Source: Streptomyces sp. AC550_RSS872 (GTDB lineage: Bacteria; Actinomycetota; Actinomycetes; Streptomycetales; Streptomycetaceae). From it: DNA of 64,000 bases. Positions 30,193 through 39,779 of this stretch are shown here, one piece after another. A program made the position numbers and the translations under genes. The stretch is from the NCBI RefSeq assembly GCF_019049285.1, contig NZ_JAGMUL010000121.1:1-64000 (forward strand), in the 5' to 3' direction. The first letter of the stretch is position 1, and each line of letters starts with the position of its first letter. The notes beneath the pieces are model-generated. The model ran no database searches and was not told where the DNA came from. It worked only from the letters and a program-made list of their open reading frames with translations.

Positions 30193-30696
30193 TCAGCTGG
30201 TGCGTGGCCCGTGCGTGGCCTGTTCCCAGAGGTCCAGTCCCGCGCGGAGGAGTTCGCGTACGGCTGTGGCCTCCTGGTCCGTCCAGGCTTCCTCGCCGGC
30301 GGCCGGTTCCCGAGTGTCACCGCCGAAGATCTTTTCGTAGGCGCTGTCGTGGATCGGTCCTTGTGAGGGAATGGGCGGGTCGGTCTTCAGGCTGTGGGAG
30401 AGGTCTTCGAAGAAGTTCCACGCATCGAGCAGTAGTCCTGCCGGGACGGTGTCGAGGCCAGGGTGCTCGACCCACTGACGTATGAGGTCCAGGTCAAGTG
30501 TGGCGCCGCCGTCCCGGATGAGCTCCCAGCCGTTGCGATCGCAGTATTCTTGCAGCGTCTTGAAGTCGTGGAAGGCGAGGAGTCTTCCGAGGTCGTCAAC
30601 GGCCAGCTCATCGGGGGCGTTGTCCTCTCCGGGCCGCCAGATCAGCGTCAGGCTCCCTCTCCGGGTCGCGATTTGATACGGGTAGTGGTCGGTCAT
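30193..30696 (-). CDS. hypothetical protein, possibly immunity-like
   Basis: A 167-residue acidic cytosolic protein, start ATG 30696 with GGGAGAA upstream. It begins with a beta hairpin (YPYQIATRRGSLTLIWRPG), continues LAFHDFKTLQEYCDRNGWEL and is helical to the end (WNFFEDLSHSLKTD). Size, charge and position beside a CDI-immunity-like gene fit an orphan immunity protein, but I do not recognise the family, and this is inference from context. Confidence 0.6.
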   Translation of the reverse strand: MTDHYPYQIATRRGSLTLIWRPGEDNAPDELAVDDLGRLLAFHDFKTLQEYCDRNGWELIRDGGATLDLDLIRQWVEHPGLDTVPAGLLLDAWNFFEDLSHSLKTDPPIPSQGPIHDSAYEKIFGGDTREPAAGEEAWTDQEATAVRELLRAGLDLWEQATHGPRTS

Positions 30697-30764
30697 GCGG
30701 GTTCTCCCTGGTGCTGTGGCGGCACTCGCCGCAGGGTCATCCTGCCTGCACTGATCGTTGTGTG

Positions 30765-31040
30765 GTGACTTGGGATCAGGTGGGGCTGCGGGGTCCGGAG
30801 CTGCGGGTCGCCGGGTGTTTCGGGCGGGCGGAGCCGCTGGCGACGGCGGCCGCCTGTGTGAGGGGGCTGCCGGCTGATGTGTCGGGCAAGGAGGGGTGGC
30901 AGCTGGCTGAGCAGGGCGGTGCCGCGGTGCGTGGTCGACGCAGCGGCTGCTGGGGGCCGCCCGCTTGGGGTGCGGGCGGGGTCCGCGGTGTGGTGCTGTC
31001 CCAGGTGGTCGAGCGTCTGGGGCCCGACGCGGTGCGGCTG
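30765..31040 (+). pseudogene. IS701-family transposase N-terminal remnant
   Basis: The frame reads PELRVAGCFGRAEPLATAAA, CVRGLPADVSGKEGWQLAEQ and VLSQVVERLGPDAV, which follows the opening of IS701-type transposases (arginine-rich RF.R.EPR and GWTLAEQAG blocks) with many substitutions. The catalytic domain is gone. Probably an old scrap. Confidence 0.45.
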
Positions 31041-31317
31041 CGGTGCGACTCCTGGATGAGAGGGGGTTTTGGACAGGGGCAGCCGGTCGGCGGGTGTTCA
31101 GCGGCAGTGCACGGGCGCGGCGGGGGAGATGAGAACTGCCAGGTGGGAGTGTTCTTGGGCTGCGTGTCCTTGCGCCGGACACGTGCTGATTGACCGGGAC
31201 CGGTGTGCCGGACGGGTCGTGGGTGCGTGCCGCGTTGTCGGTGGCGGATGCGGTCCTGGACGGCATGAAGGGCGAGCGTCCGCTCCTGGTTGCCGTCCGG
31301 GCCACTGGAGGCGGCCT

Positions 31318-31953
31318 TCATGCCACGGCGTAGTGCCCGAGGGCCGGTTCGAGGAGGCCGAAGGCGTCGGCGGCCTCGTCCGCGACGATTGTGGCGATCT
31401 CGTCGTTCGTGCGGCCGGCGAGGGTCAGCTCCTGGATGCGGTGGAACAGGACGCGGTGCACCGCTGCCAAGAGGGCCGCGGCGGTGCACGCGGTGATGTC
31501 GTCAGGGGAGGAACCGGTGGCTTCGACGAGGGCGGCGGCGAGTGCTTCCTGGCGCCGGTCGTGCAGCGTGCGCAGGCAGGCCGAGAGGGTCGGACTCTCG
31601 TGGATCATCCGGGAGAACTCCGGGCCGGCGAAGCCGATCACCGGGTCCTGGGCGGCGACGCCTGCCTCGAAGGTACGGCGCAGCGCCCCGAGGGCGGACT
31701 CCCCGGCGGGGCGGGCGGCCACGGCCTCGGCCAGGCCCGCGACGAACGCGTCCTGGTGGTCGAGGGCCATGTCCTCCTTGCGGGGGAAGTAGTTGGTCAC
31801 GGTCTTCTTGGCGACGCGGGCGGCGGTGGCGATCTCCGCGATGGTCGTCGACTCGAAGCCCTGCGCCATGAAGAGGCGGGTGGCGTGGTCGGAGATCAGC
31901 TGCCGGGTCTCGCGCTTCTTGGACTCGCGTAGCCCTGTGGTCTCGATACTCAT
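31318..31953 (-). CDS. TetR-family transcriptional regulator
   Basis: A 211-residue repressor-type protein. N-terminal TetR helix-turn-helix at residues 12-60 (RETRQLISDHATRLFMAQGF, ESTTIAEIATAARVAKKTVT, NYFPRKEDM) and a C-terminal ligand/dimer domain (helical, IGFAGPEFSRMIHESPTLSA). It is divergent from a VOC-family gene with a palindromic site between them, so it likely controls that gene and itself. Ligand unknown. Confidence 0.92.
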   Translation of the reverse strand: MSIETTGLRESKKRETRQLISDHATRLFMAQGFESTTIAEIATAARVAKKTVTNYFPRKEDMALDHQDAFVAGLAEAVAARPAGESALGALRRTFEAGVAAQDPVIGFAGPEFSRMIHESPTLSACLRTLHDRRQEALAAALVEATGSSPDDITACTAAALLAAVHRVLFHRIQELTLAGRTNDEIATIVADEAADAFGLLEPALGHYAVA

Positions 31954-32013
31954 GGTGCAATCTTACCCTGGTGGCAAAGTTTGATTGACATCAATGATTC
32001 TCCTGTTCTAAAT

Positions 32014-32028
32014 TTACGTCCGATGTAA
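32014..32028. promoter_or_regulatory. probable TetR operator
   Basis: TTACGTCCGATGTAA, an imperfect 15-bp palindrome (matches at TTAC-TC-GA-GTAA), lies between the divergent TetR and VOC genes in an A+T-rich stretch that likely holds both promoters. Confidence 0.6.
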
Positions 32029-32078
32029 GGTTTCGCTCGCTCGGCCTGCTGCCTGACACCCGAACCGAAGGAACCCGC

Positions 32079-32468
32079 GTGCAGATCACCGCTTCCACCG
32101 TCGCCCTCACCGTCGACGACGTGGCCGCCTCCCGCTCCTTCTTCACCACCCACCTCGGCTACGAGGAGCGCATGGCCGCCGACGGCTTCTCCTCGCTGAG
32201 CCGTCCCGATGCCGCGGCCGACATAGTCCTGTTGCGCCGCGGCATGGAGATCCTGCCGGACGACCAGCGCGATCAGCGCGCCCGCGGGCTCATCCTCGCG
32301 TTCACCCTCGACAGCGGCATCGCCGACGAAGAGGACAGGCTGCGGGCTGCGGGCGTCGAAATCACCATGCCGCTGCGTGAAGAGCCGTGGGGTGAACGCC
32401 TCTTCCAGATCACCGACCCCAACGGTGTGGTCGTCCAGTTCGTGGAGTGGGCCTCCTCCGCGGCGTGA
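32079..32468 (+). CDS. VOC-superfamily (glyoxalase/bleomycin-resistance-like) protein
   Basis: A 129-residue metal-site beta-alpha-beta protein. Two VOC halves are visible (VALTVDDVAASRSFFTTHLG, YEERMAADGFSSLSR; then LILAFTLDSGIADEEDRLRA, ITDPNGVVVQFVEW with the terminal Glu). The family covers glyoxalases, dioxygenases and antibiotic-binding proteins, so function is open. Its TGA overlaps the GTG of the next gene, so both form an operon under the TetR protein. Confidence 0.9.
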   Translation: MQITASTVALTVDDVAASRSFFTTHLGYEERMAADGFSSLSRPDAAADIVLLRRGMEILPDDQRDQRARGLILAFTLDSGIADEEDRLRAAGVEITMPLREEPWGERLFQITDPNGVVVQFVEWASSAA

Positions 32469-33124
32469 CCTCCGGCATCGCCGACAAGACGACCACTCCA
32501 CGTAGGGCCCTCATACGCAAGCTCGTGTACTACATCGCCTCCACTGCCGACGGCTTTATCGCCGGGCCGGACGGCACGGACCCCACCGGCCCCGACGGCT
32601 TCTGGCCGATCGCTCCGGACTACGTCCAGCACCTGGCCGCCACATACCCCGAGACCCTGCTCGCCGCGGCCCGTGAGGCGCTGGGCGTCACAGCCGAGGG
32701 CACCCATTTCGACACCGTCCTCGAGGGCCGCAAGAGCTACGAGATCGGCCTGTCGGCCGGTGTCCCGGGCGCCTAGCCGCATCTGCGTCACCTCGTCTTC
32801 TCGCGGAGTCTCACCGAACTGCCTGCCCCCGCCGTGGAACTCGTCGCCGACGACCCCGCGGCGAAGGTCCGTGAGCTCAAGCGGGAAGAAGGCAAGGACA
32901 TCTGGCTGCTCGGCGGAGCGGAACTGGTGGGCGCTCTCTATCCGGAGATCGACCGGCTGATCGTCAAGCTCAGTCCCCTCACCATCGGCGACGGCATCCC
33001 CCTGTTTTCCCGCAAAACTGCCTTCGCCCCGCGTCTCTGGCAACTCACCGACCACACCACGCTGGAGAGCGGCGCCTTCTTCCTCACCTACGACCGTGCG
33101 CCCGACTCCGAGGCACGGGTCTAA
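32465..33124 (+). pseudogene. dihydrofolate-reductase-like (RibD C-terminal) protein with amber stop
   Basis: One reading frame from GTG 32465 to 33124 encodes a reductase of the RibD C-terminal/DHFR-like family (RKLVYYIASTADGFIAGPDG, FDTVLEGRKSYEIGLSAGVP, then HLVFSRSLTELP, KDIWLLGGAELVGALYPEID, RLIVKLSPLTIGDGIPLF). It is interrupted by a single in-frame TAG at 32774-32776, at a place where homologues carry GAYPHLRH, so TAC to TAG is the likely change. Without readthrough it yields 103 residues and no enzyme. Everything after the stop is undamaged, so the mutation looks recent. Confidence 0.85.
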
Positions 33125-33299
33125 CGACCTTGGGAGCGATTGAGCGGGGGTGCTCATGGCCAGCTGGGGCTTGCGTGAAGTCAGTCGTCCATGAGCACAC
33201 AGCGCACCGCCTGAGGGATTGCCCGTCCATCGAGTCTTGACCGGGCCGGACGATGCCGCGGTCTGCCACCATGTGAGCGAGCTGATGGGCCTTGGCTTC

Positions 33300-33515
33300 G
33301 AGCTGCACGAACGCCCCGCCGTCAAACTCGCCACCGCCCTGACCCAGGGCAACCGCACCATCATCGTCATCGCCCACCGGCCCGCGACCATCCGCCGCGC
33401 CGACCACATCGCCGTCCTCGAACCCGGCCGCATCGCGGAGCAGGGCACCTGGGACGACCTCACAGCTCGCCCCGACGGCCCGCTCAACCGCGTACTGGCC
33501 GTCACGCCGTCCTGA
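33300..33515 (+). pseudogene. ABC transporter ATPase C-terminal scrap
   Basis: The frame reads ALTQGNRTIIVIAHRPATIR, RADHIAVLEPGRIAEQGTWD and DL, which is the H-loop and following strand of an exporter-type ABC ATPase. Walker A, signature and membrane domain are absent. Confidence 0.7.
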
Positions 33516-33925
33516 ACCCGATGAGTCATCTCCCAGGAGGCACTGAGATCCGGGCCGTCGTGGGTCACGAACGTCACGCAGCCAGCCCGAAGTTGTCCAG
33601 GCACGGTGGCGTCCCGCCAAGTCGCACGAGGCCCTGACGCCCGAGTAGTACTCCTGGGCCTGGCACGACCTGATCGAATCCGCCCTTCAGGGAACGCGTG
33701 CCGACGGGTTGATGAGCTTCTGTACGCGCAGACGAAGGCCAATCGGGCCCACTGGGACGCCGCTCCCTGGTCCGGCCCAGAATCTGACAGAGACGAGCCG
33801 TCAGTGCGGGGCGCCCTCGGCCGGGCGGGGGGAGACGGTGCGGGCCTGCGGTGGACAGGTCTGCGCGACGCTGGTCAGCAGCACGCGCTGGTCTGCGAGG
33901 TGAGCGTCTCGTGGATGATGTCTCG
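33516..33925. other. no gene seen
   Basis: Broken coding character only. Around 33660-33780 short frames such as WHDLIESALQGTRADG or ELLYAQTKANRAHWD hint at a former gene, but neither could be assigned. Confidence 0.4.
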
Positions 33926-34129
33926 GTGGCCAACCGCGTCAGCACCCTGATCTCGGCCCTTGGGCTCCTCATTAGTACGGGTCTTTGTGCCCTTGCCATT
34001 CATGAGCATCGGGCCGGAGCATCGGTTCTCTGGATCGTGGCGGGAGTTCTGATTCTCCTGGGCGCTGTCTACACCCTTGTGCAGGACATTCGGCACATTC
34101 GGCGATCTCGCGCGGGGAAGTCGGCCTGA
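33926..34129 (+). CDS. small two-helix membrane protein
   Basis: A 67-residue protein from GTG 33926 (earlier in-frame starts exist). Two hydrophobic helices, LISALGLLISTGLCALAI and VLWIVAGVLILLGAVYTLV, separated by a short polar turn, then a basic tail (DIRHIRRSRAGKS). Family not recognised. The size and helix pair are those of many small actinomycete membrane proteins. Confidence 0.5.
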   Translation: MANRVSTLISALGLLISTGLCALAIHEHRAGASVLWIVAGVLILLGAVYTLVQDIRHIRRSRAGKSA

Positions 34130-34454
34130 AGCGGCGGCAGCCCGCTTCGCGTGCCTGCGGGCAGCGGGATTGTGCACGTGCTGCGTCGAGGCGCTGAGGA
34201 TGCGGCCCGGGCACGATGTCGACTTGGCTCGCGTGGGCGTGAGTGGTCGTGATCGGGTCGGCTTTGAAGCCGGTTGCTCGGTGCGCCGCTCCTCACGGTG
34301 GCCCGGGTGAGAGAAGTCACAGTGAGTATGGGCGGTTCACCTACTTTTGGCCAACAGGGCGTGATCCGGCCATGGATGGCATTCGTGCAGGTCACCTCTA
34401 TGATCACTCGGCTGGCCATCTTCACGGATGGCACACAGTCATAACAGGAAATGC
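34130..34454. other. intergenic, upstream of the toxin-like gene
   Basis: No supported gene. It probably holds the promoter for the DNRLRE-type gene, with AGGA before ATG 34455. Confidence 0.4.
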
Positions 34455-37400
34455 ATGATCGGGGGGTTTGTGAACAGACGGTTCACAACAGTGGCCACAT
34501 CACTGGCCCTGTGTCTCACATTCGCCGCCAACGCGGCAGGCGCGACCTACACGGTCGGCGCCCCCGCGGCGGCGGGCCAGGACACGGCAGAAGAGGCCAT
34601 TGCGTCCAAGCGCGTCACCGAGGCCCCGGACGTCGAGTCCGCCCGGCTCGCCGCAGTCCTGGGGGCAAGCGCGTGGAGGCCGTGTCGGAGCGCACGGCCG
34701 AGTCCACAACCTGGGCGAACCCGGACGGCAGCCTGACCACTGAGACCGCGTCCGGTGCGATACGGGTACGCGAGGACGGGCAGTGGAAGCGCATCGACAC
34801 CACACTCGTCGACACCGGCAGCCGGCTGGAGCCGAAGACCGCTGTCGCTGACGTGGCGCTGTCCGACGGCGGTTCCGAGGACTTCGCTTCGGTCGGCCGG
34901 GGCGCGCTCACCTTCGGGCTGGACTGGGCAACAGCCCTTCCGGCGCCTCAGGTGGACGGCGACACCGCCGTCTAATCCATCGGTCGTCCCCAACGGTGAC
35001 CTGCATGTCACCGCGCTGCCGCACGGGTTCACCGAGTCGCTGATCCTCAAGAAGCGTCCCACCGAGCCGGTCGAACTCCGGCTGCCCGTCACGCTGGACG
35101 GGATGGACCTGGAGAAGACGAAGGAGCGTCACCTCCGCCTGGAGAACGACAGCGGCGACCTCGTGGCCAGTGCCCCGGCGCCCCGGATGTGGGGCAGCGG
35201 CACGGACCCCAAGTCCGGGGAGCCGACCCGGTCGGCCGAGATCACCACGACGGTGGAGAGGACCCCACAGGGCACCGTCCTGGTCCTCCGCCCGAGCCAG
35301 GAGTTCCTCAGCGACCCGAGCGTCACGTACCCGGTCACCATCGACCCGACCACCACGCTCGCCGCTTCGACCGACACCTGGGTCGCCACGAACTACCCGG
35401 ACTCCCAGCGCGGTTCGACCGAGCTGAAGGCAGGCACGTACGACGCCGGCACCACGAGGGCGCGCTCGTACGTCAAGTTCGACGTGTCCAAGTACACCGG
35501 CAAGCACATCCTCGGCGCCGAGCTACGGCTTCACTCGTACTGGTCCTCCAGCTGCTCCACCACAGGCGCGGGCGTGGAGGCGCGGCGGATCACCGGAAGC
35601 TGGGACCCGAGCGCCGTGACCTGGGGCGCGCAGCCGGCCACGACCGCCACCGGTGCCGCCGTGTCGAAGGCGTCCTACGGCTACAGCTCGGCCTGCCCTG
35701 CCAACTTCATGCGCTGGAACGTTTCTTCGATCGCCCAGGCCTGGGCCGACGGACAGCCCAACCACGGTCTACAGATCAAGGGCGTGGACGAGACCGACTC
35801 CACGACCTGGCGCCGCTTCCGGTCCGCCAACTACGTGGACGGTTCGCAGGGCCCGACCGAGCCGGCGCTGTCGGTGACGTACAACACCAAGCCCGGTGTG
35901 GCCTCCCCGGTGAGCCCCGCCGACGGCACCGTCACCGCCGACACCACCCCGACGCTGTCGGCCAAGGCCACCGACGCGGACGGCAACACAGTCCGCTTCA
36001 CCATCGAGGTCTGGAACACCGCCGGCACCACCAAGATCGCCTCGGGCCAGACCTCGTACACCGCCTCGGGAGCCACCGGATCCTGGGCCGCCCCGGCCCT
36101 CGCCCCCGGCTCCTGCAAGTGGCGCGCCGCCAGTTACGACGGCACCGACTGGAACGACACGTGGTCGGTCTGGCGCAACCTGACCCTCGACACCACGGTG
36201 CCCGCCGCCCCCGCGCTGTCCTCCACCGCATACCCCGCCGACGGTCTGTGGCACGGCGACGCGGGTCAGGCCGGCACATTCAAGGTCACCGACCCCGCGG
36301 GCAAGGCGGTCTCCGCCGAGTACGCCCTCGACGAGGGTGCGACCACCGCCATCACGCTCACCGGCGGCACGGCTTCCTTCTCCTTGGCCCCCACGACCCG
36401 CGGCACCCACACCCTGACTGCTCGCGTGAAGAACCCCAACGGCGTCTGGTCCGACTGGGCCACCCACACCTTCCGCGTGGGCGTCATCGCGGGGAGCCTC
36501 TCCACCTCGTTCATCAACGACATCGCCGAGGCGCACTTCTCGCAGACGCTGCACCCGCCGGTCGACGACGTCCCCATCGAGGAACTCCCAGCGGACGAGG
36601 TCTACCCGGAGGTCGACGACACACCTGCCGACTTCGTCGAGCAGGTCGACCCCGAGGTCGTGGAGACCGAGGACTCCGCCACGGCCGTCCCGGCCGCCCA
36701 GCTGCCCGAGCGTGCAGACCAGGACATTGTGGGCACCAGCTCCGACGGGTCCGCCCAGGCGGTCGTCAACCTGCCCACCGGCACCGCCTCACCCGCGGAG
36801 CTGAGCAGCACTGGCCTGGTCGTCTACCCCAACACACAGACGGACGCCGACACCATCGCTGTCCGTAAGGGCCCCAACGCGGTGGAGCTCTTCCACCTGC
36901 TGCGCAGCGGCAACGCCCCGAGCTCCTTCACCTACCGACCCACGCTGCGTCCCGGCGAGGTCATCACAGTGGGTGAGGACAACACCATGATGATCTCGGG
37001 TTCGGACGGCGGCCTGACGACGTTCGTCACCGCCCCGCTGGCTCTGGACGCCAAGGGGAACACGGTTCCCGTCTCGATGAAGCTGTCCGGCAACGACATC
37101 GTCGTCTCGCTCGCCCCGACGGAAGGCCAGTCCATCGCCTACCCGGTCCTGCTGGACCCGGGCTACGGCTACGGAAACCTCACCGACGCGGAGTGGGACT
37201 ACTGCTTCTGGAATCCGTACGACTGCTCGCTCGCTTGGGACAGGGCGGACACGGCGTTCAAGAAGGCGCAGGAGCTCTACCCGGACAGCACCCTGTTCCA
37301 GGGCACCGGTGACTCCTTCCGGCACTGCTACTGGAACGCGCTGATGGAAATCCGCCTCTCCACAAAGGACGCGTCACGAGTCCGTCTCCAGGGGCAACGA

Positions 37401-37566
37401 CAAGGAGATGGACCTGCGCAACAACTCCATCGGCCGGGGTATCGGACGCTCGAACACGGGCAAGACGAACGCCGGCATCCGCAGCAGGGACGCATGCCGC
37501 AACGCCCAGAAGAATGGCAGCCTGTGGATCATGAAGAGCGGCAGCCTCGTCAGGAGCAACCGATGA
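34455..37566 (+). pseudogene. secreted DNRLRE-domain toxin-like protein with frameshifts
   Basis: A large exported protein, about 1035 codons if repaired. Signal peptide from ATG 34455 (RRFTTVATSLALCLTFAANA), then the N-terminal beta region (RTAESTTWANPDGSLTTETA). A DNRLRE domain follows (DTWVATNYPDSQRGSTELKA, YVKFDVSKYTGKHILGAELR), then fibronectin-like repeats, a Glu/Asp-rich stretch and a C-terminal Cys/His domain (DSFRHCYWNALMEIRL, then in another frame GNDKEMDLRNNSIGRGIGRS and NAQKNGSLW) resembling DUF6973. Frames change near 34670, 34972 and 37372. This is the plan of polymorphic-toxin carriers. Stop overlaps a downstream ATG. Confidence 0.75.
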
Positions 37567-37612
37567 CCGACATGCTCAGCCGGCGCGTGCACCGGTCCTT
37601 CTCCTCCTCCAG

Positions 37613-38011
37613 GTGGCCTACGTGGCCCTGCTGACGGTGGCCTTCACGGTCCTGCCGCCGGACACGGCGGAACTCGACCATCCGGACGCCTCGGCGCTCG
37701 AAAGGGCAGTCGTTCCCGTCGCCACCCTCGGCATCATCGTGGCTCTGGCGGGCGCAGCCGCGCTGCTGGGGCTGGAGAAGGCACGCACGCGCAGCCCCCG
37801 CGTCGTGCGCGCGGTGTGGCTCGCCCTCGTCGCCATGGGCCAGCTCGCCATCGCGGTCAAGGCGCTGCTCAACGTCCTCAGCCAGACACCCGGTCCGGAC
37901 ACCGTGATCGGGGCGGGCATGATCGTCGTCGCTCTGTGCGTCGCCGTCGCGTGTGCGGTCGAGGTACGCGGCCCGTCGTCCGCATCGCCGTCGAGTGCGC
38001 GGGTCGTCTGA
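37613..38011 (+). CDS. membrane protein, possible immunity partner
   Basis: 132 residues from GTG 37613 with about three hydrophobic helices (AYVALLTVAFTVL, VVPVATLGIIVALAGAAALL, VIGAGMIVVALCVAVACAVE). An ATG at 37563 overlaps the stop of the toxin-like gene but is out of frame with this protein. A frameshift in the CTCCTCCTCC run near 37605 would join them, giving a coupled start. Position right after a toxin-like C-terminus suggests immunity. That is inference from gene order only. Confidence 0.55.
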   Translation: MAYVALLTVAFTVLPPDTAELDHPDASALERAVVPVATLGIIVALAGAAALLGLEKARTRSPRVVRAVWLALVAMGQLAIAVKALLNVLSQTPGPDTVIGAGMIVVALCVAVACAVEVRGPSSASPSSARVV

Positions 38012-38589
38012 CCCGACGCGACAGCCAGTGCACAGCTGAGCGCAGCCAACACGGAATAGCGGTCTGTGGCGCCCCACGGTTTCGGCCGGGGGCGCCACTC
38101 GGCTTTCCGGCATCGGGCCCCAGTGCTCTGTTGGATCTGGTGGCGCATGCCGGCGTACGCCCGGATCGGCTACATGATCGTCAGCGCGGGGCGCGCACTG
38201 GAGGACTCGCATGGTCCGGCCCCTGCCGAATAACGGCCCTGTCGGCTACCGCCGTGATGGGCGGCCGATCTCCCCGATCCTCGGAGCCTTCGTCGGAGGA
38301 CGAGACGAACGACCACCTGGACGGCACCGGTGACGGTGGCGGCCAGGGGCAGTGGGCGGTGCACGCAGGACTCCAGCTGGGCGCGAGGGGCAAAGTGACC
38401 GGCGAGCTATGGCTCGACTAACTCCACGGAGAAGCCTGCCGCTGGGACACACATCAAGGACACGCCGGATCCGCCGGTCGGTCGATGATCGAAGAAGCCG
38501 GGAGCCGCGCCTGGTCGGCTACCAGGGTCAACACGGCAGACGAGCGGGGCGGACGGCCGCGTGAAGTCCCTCAGGGGGTTTCCCGAGGA
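38012..38589. other. no gene seen
   Basis: Many short frames with no recognisable family on either strand. The next recognisable feature is the DUF6000 remnant at 38590. Confidence 0.4.
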
Positions 38590-38776
38590 ACGTGGAACTC
38601 CCGCTGGCCAGCGAGGTCTGCTGCGCTGGGCTGGCCTATTGCGTGGCTTTGGCCAGTTTCGGAACGGCGTGCGACGCTGATCTACTCGCTGCCTACCTTG
38701 AGCGCTACCTCCGTCGCCCTGACCTCGGATACGACCAAACCTTCGTCATGGGTGCTCTCCAGTTCATCGACCTGAA
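38590..38776 (+). pseudogene. DUF6000-like fragment
   Basis: The frame reads EVCCAGLAYCVALASFGTAC, DADLLAAYLERYLRRPDLGY and DQTFVMGALQFIDL, matching the C-terminal portion of DUF6000 proteins (function unknown). The N-terminal part is lost, and the fragment is cut at about 38776 where the minus-strand recombinase-like remnant begins. Confidence 0.5.
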
Positions 38777-39610
38777 CCCTGGAGCTGGTCAAGCCGACCG
38801 CTTCCGGCAACCGGGGGGTCTGTGGCAGCAGGTCGCGTTGCGCACGGACCAGTCGGGCGACTTCGGGCGGCAGCGGAAGATGATGGCCTGCGAGGTTGAG
38901 CGCCACCATCGCGTTGTCGTCCATGGCGTCGCGCACGGTGAGTTCGAGCAGTTTGGTGTGCTGCGGCCCGAAGAGGAGCGTCAGGGAACCAGCCGTACGA
39001 ACATCGAGAGGCAGAGAATCGTTGCCGAGACACCGGTGCAGCTGCTGGGCCTGCTCCTCGTCCGTCATGAAGACGCTGGGAGCGGCGATGCGTGCCCGCG
39101 GAACTACGAGTTCGCCGACAAGACCCCGAACTCGCGCCCAGGTGAACGAAGGCACGCACCTCACGACGTTCTACAGCCCCTTCCTCCAGCCACATCTCGA
39201 GTTCTGGCTGCGTGAGTTCCCCGAGAGCGGTGCCATGTTCGTCGAGCCAGTCGAGCAGTTCCAGGGCCCGGCGCAGTCGCCAGCGCATCTGGTGCTGTGT
39301 GCTGTGTGCTGTGTGCTGGCGCGTAGCGGGCGGTGCCGGTGGACCCGGCGGATGCGTTGGAGCGGATACCAATGAGTGAAGGGGGGACGAGCTGCCGCTG
39401 GGGGAGTGGCGCCTGGGCCAAGAGGGCGTCCGCCCAGCGGGGCAGGGCCTCCAATCGTTCGTCCCGCGGCGGCAGCACCGCCGCGACGACGAGGAGGTCG
39501 CGGAGGTAGCGAGTGGTCGGCGTGTTGGGGAGGTCGTCGAGCTGTTGGGGGGTGATCTCCTCATCGGAAATGGCTAGTGCCGCATCAGGCAAGGTTCGCT
39601 TCGCCCTGTC
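38777..39610 (-). pseudogene. second zinc-ribbon recombinase-like gene, C-terminal part
   Basis: The fragment reads DEEITPQQLDDLPNTPTTRY, LRDLLVVAAVLPPRDERLEA, MRWRLRRALELLDWLDEHGT and DEEQAQQLHRCLGNDSLPLD, RTAGSLTLLFGPQHTKLLEL. These align block by block with the intact protein at 22982 (ASLDALSQGYNTTHHFRKLL, VATGVLPERNE, IDFLDWLDENQ, ALNEQLKRCLNDDQLPLDVR). Several frameshifts; the extreme C-terminus is missing. The matching N-terminal part lies at 40512-41069, with a hydrolase gene between. Confidence 0.75.
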
Positions 39611-39779
39611 GGCATCCCCATCCGGACCAGGGTGAAGTCCTTCGTGATACGTTTCCTGCCGCCGTGCGCTGCTGCGAACCAAGGAGGTGAGACCCATCAA
39701 CGCTTTGACAGGTCGGGCCTCCCTCCCCTGCATGGCCTAGGGAGTGCCCGCAGAGGCATCCCGAAAGGCTTGAAACGCT

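Noticed and set aside
39675..39730. Leader peptide after a strong AAGGAGGTGAG ribosome site upstream of the hydrolase
   Set aside because: The only in-frame start overlaps the ribosome-binding sequence itself, and the region is a junction of decayed sequence, so translation is not supported.
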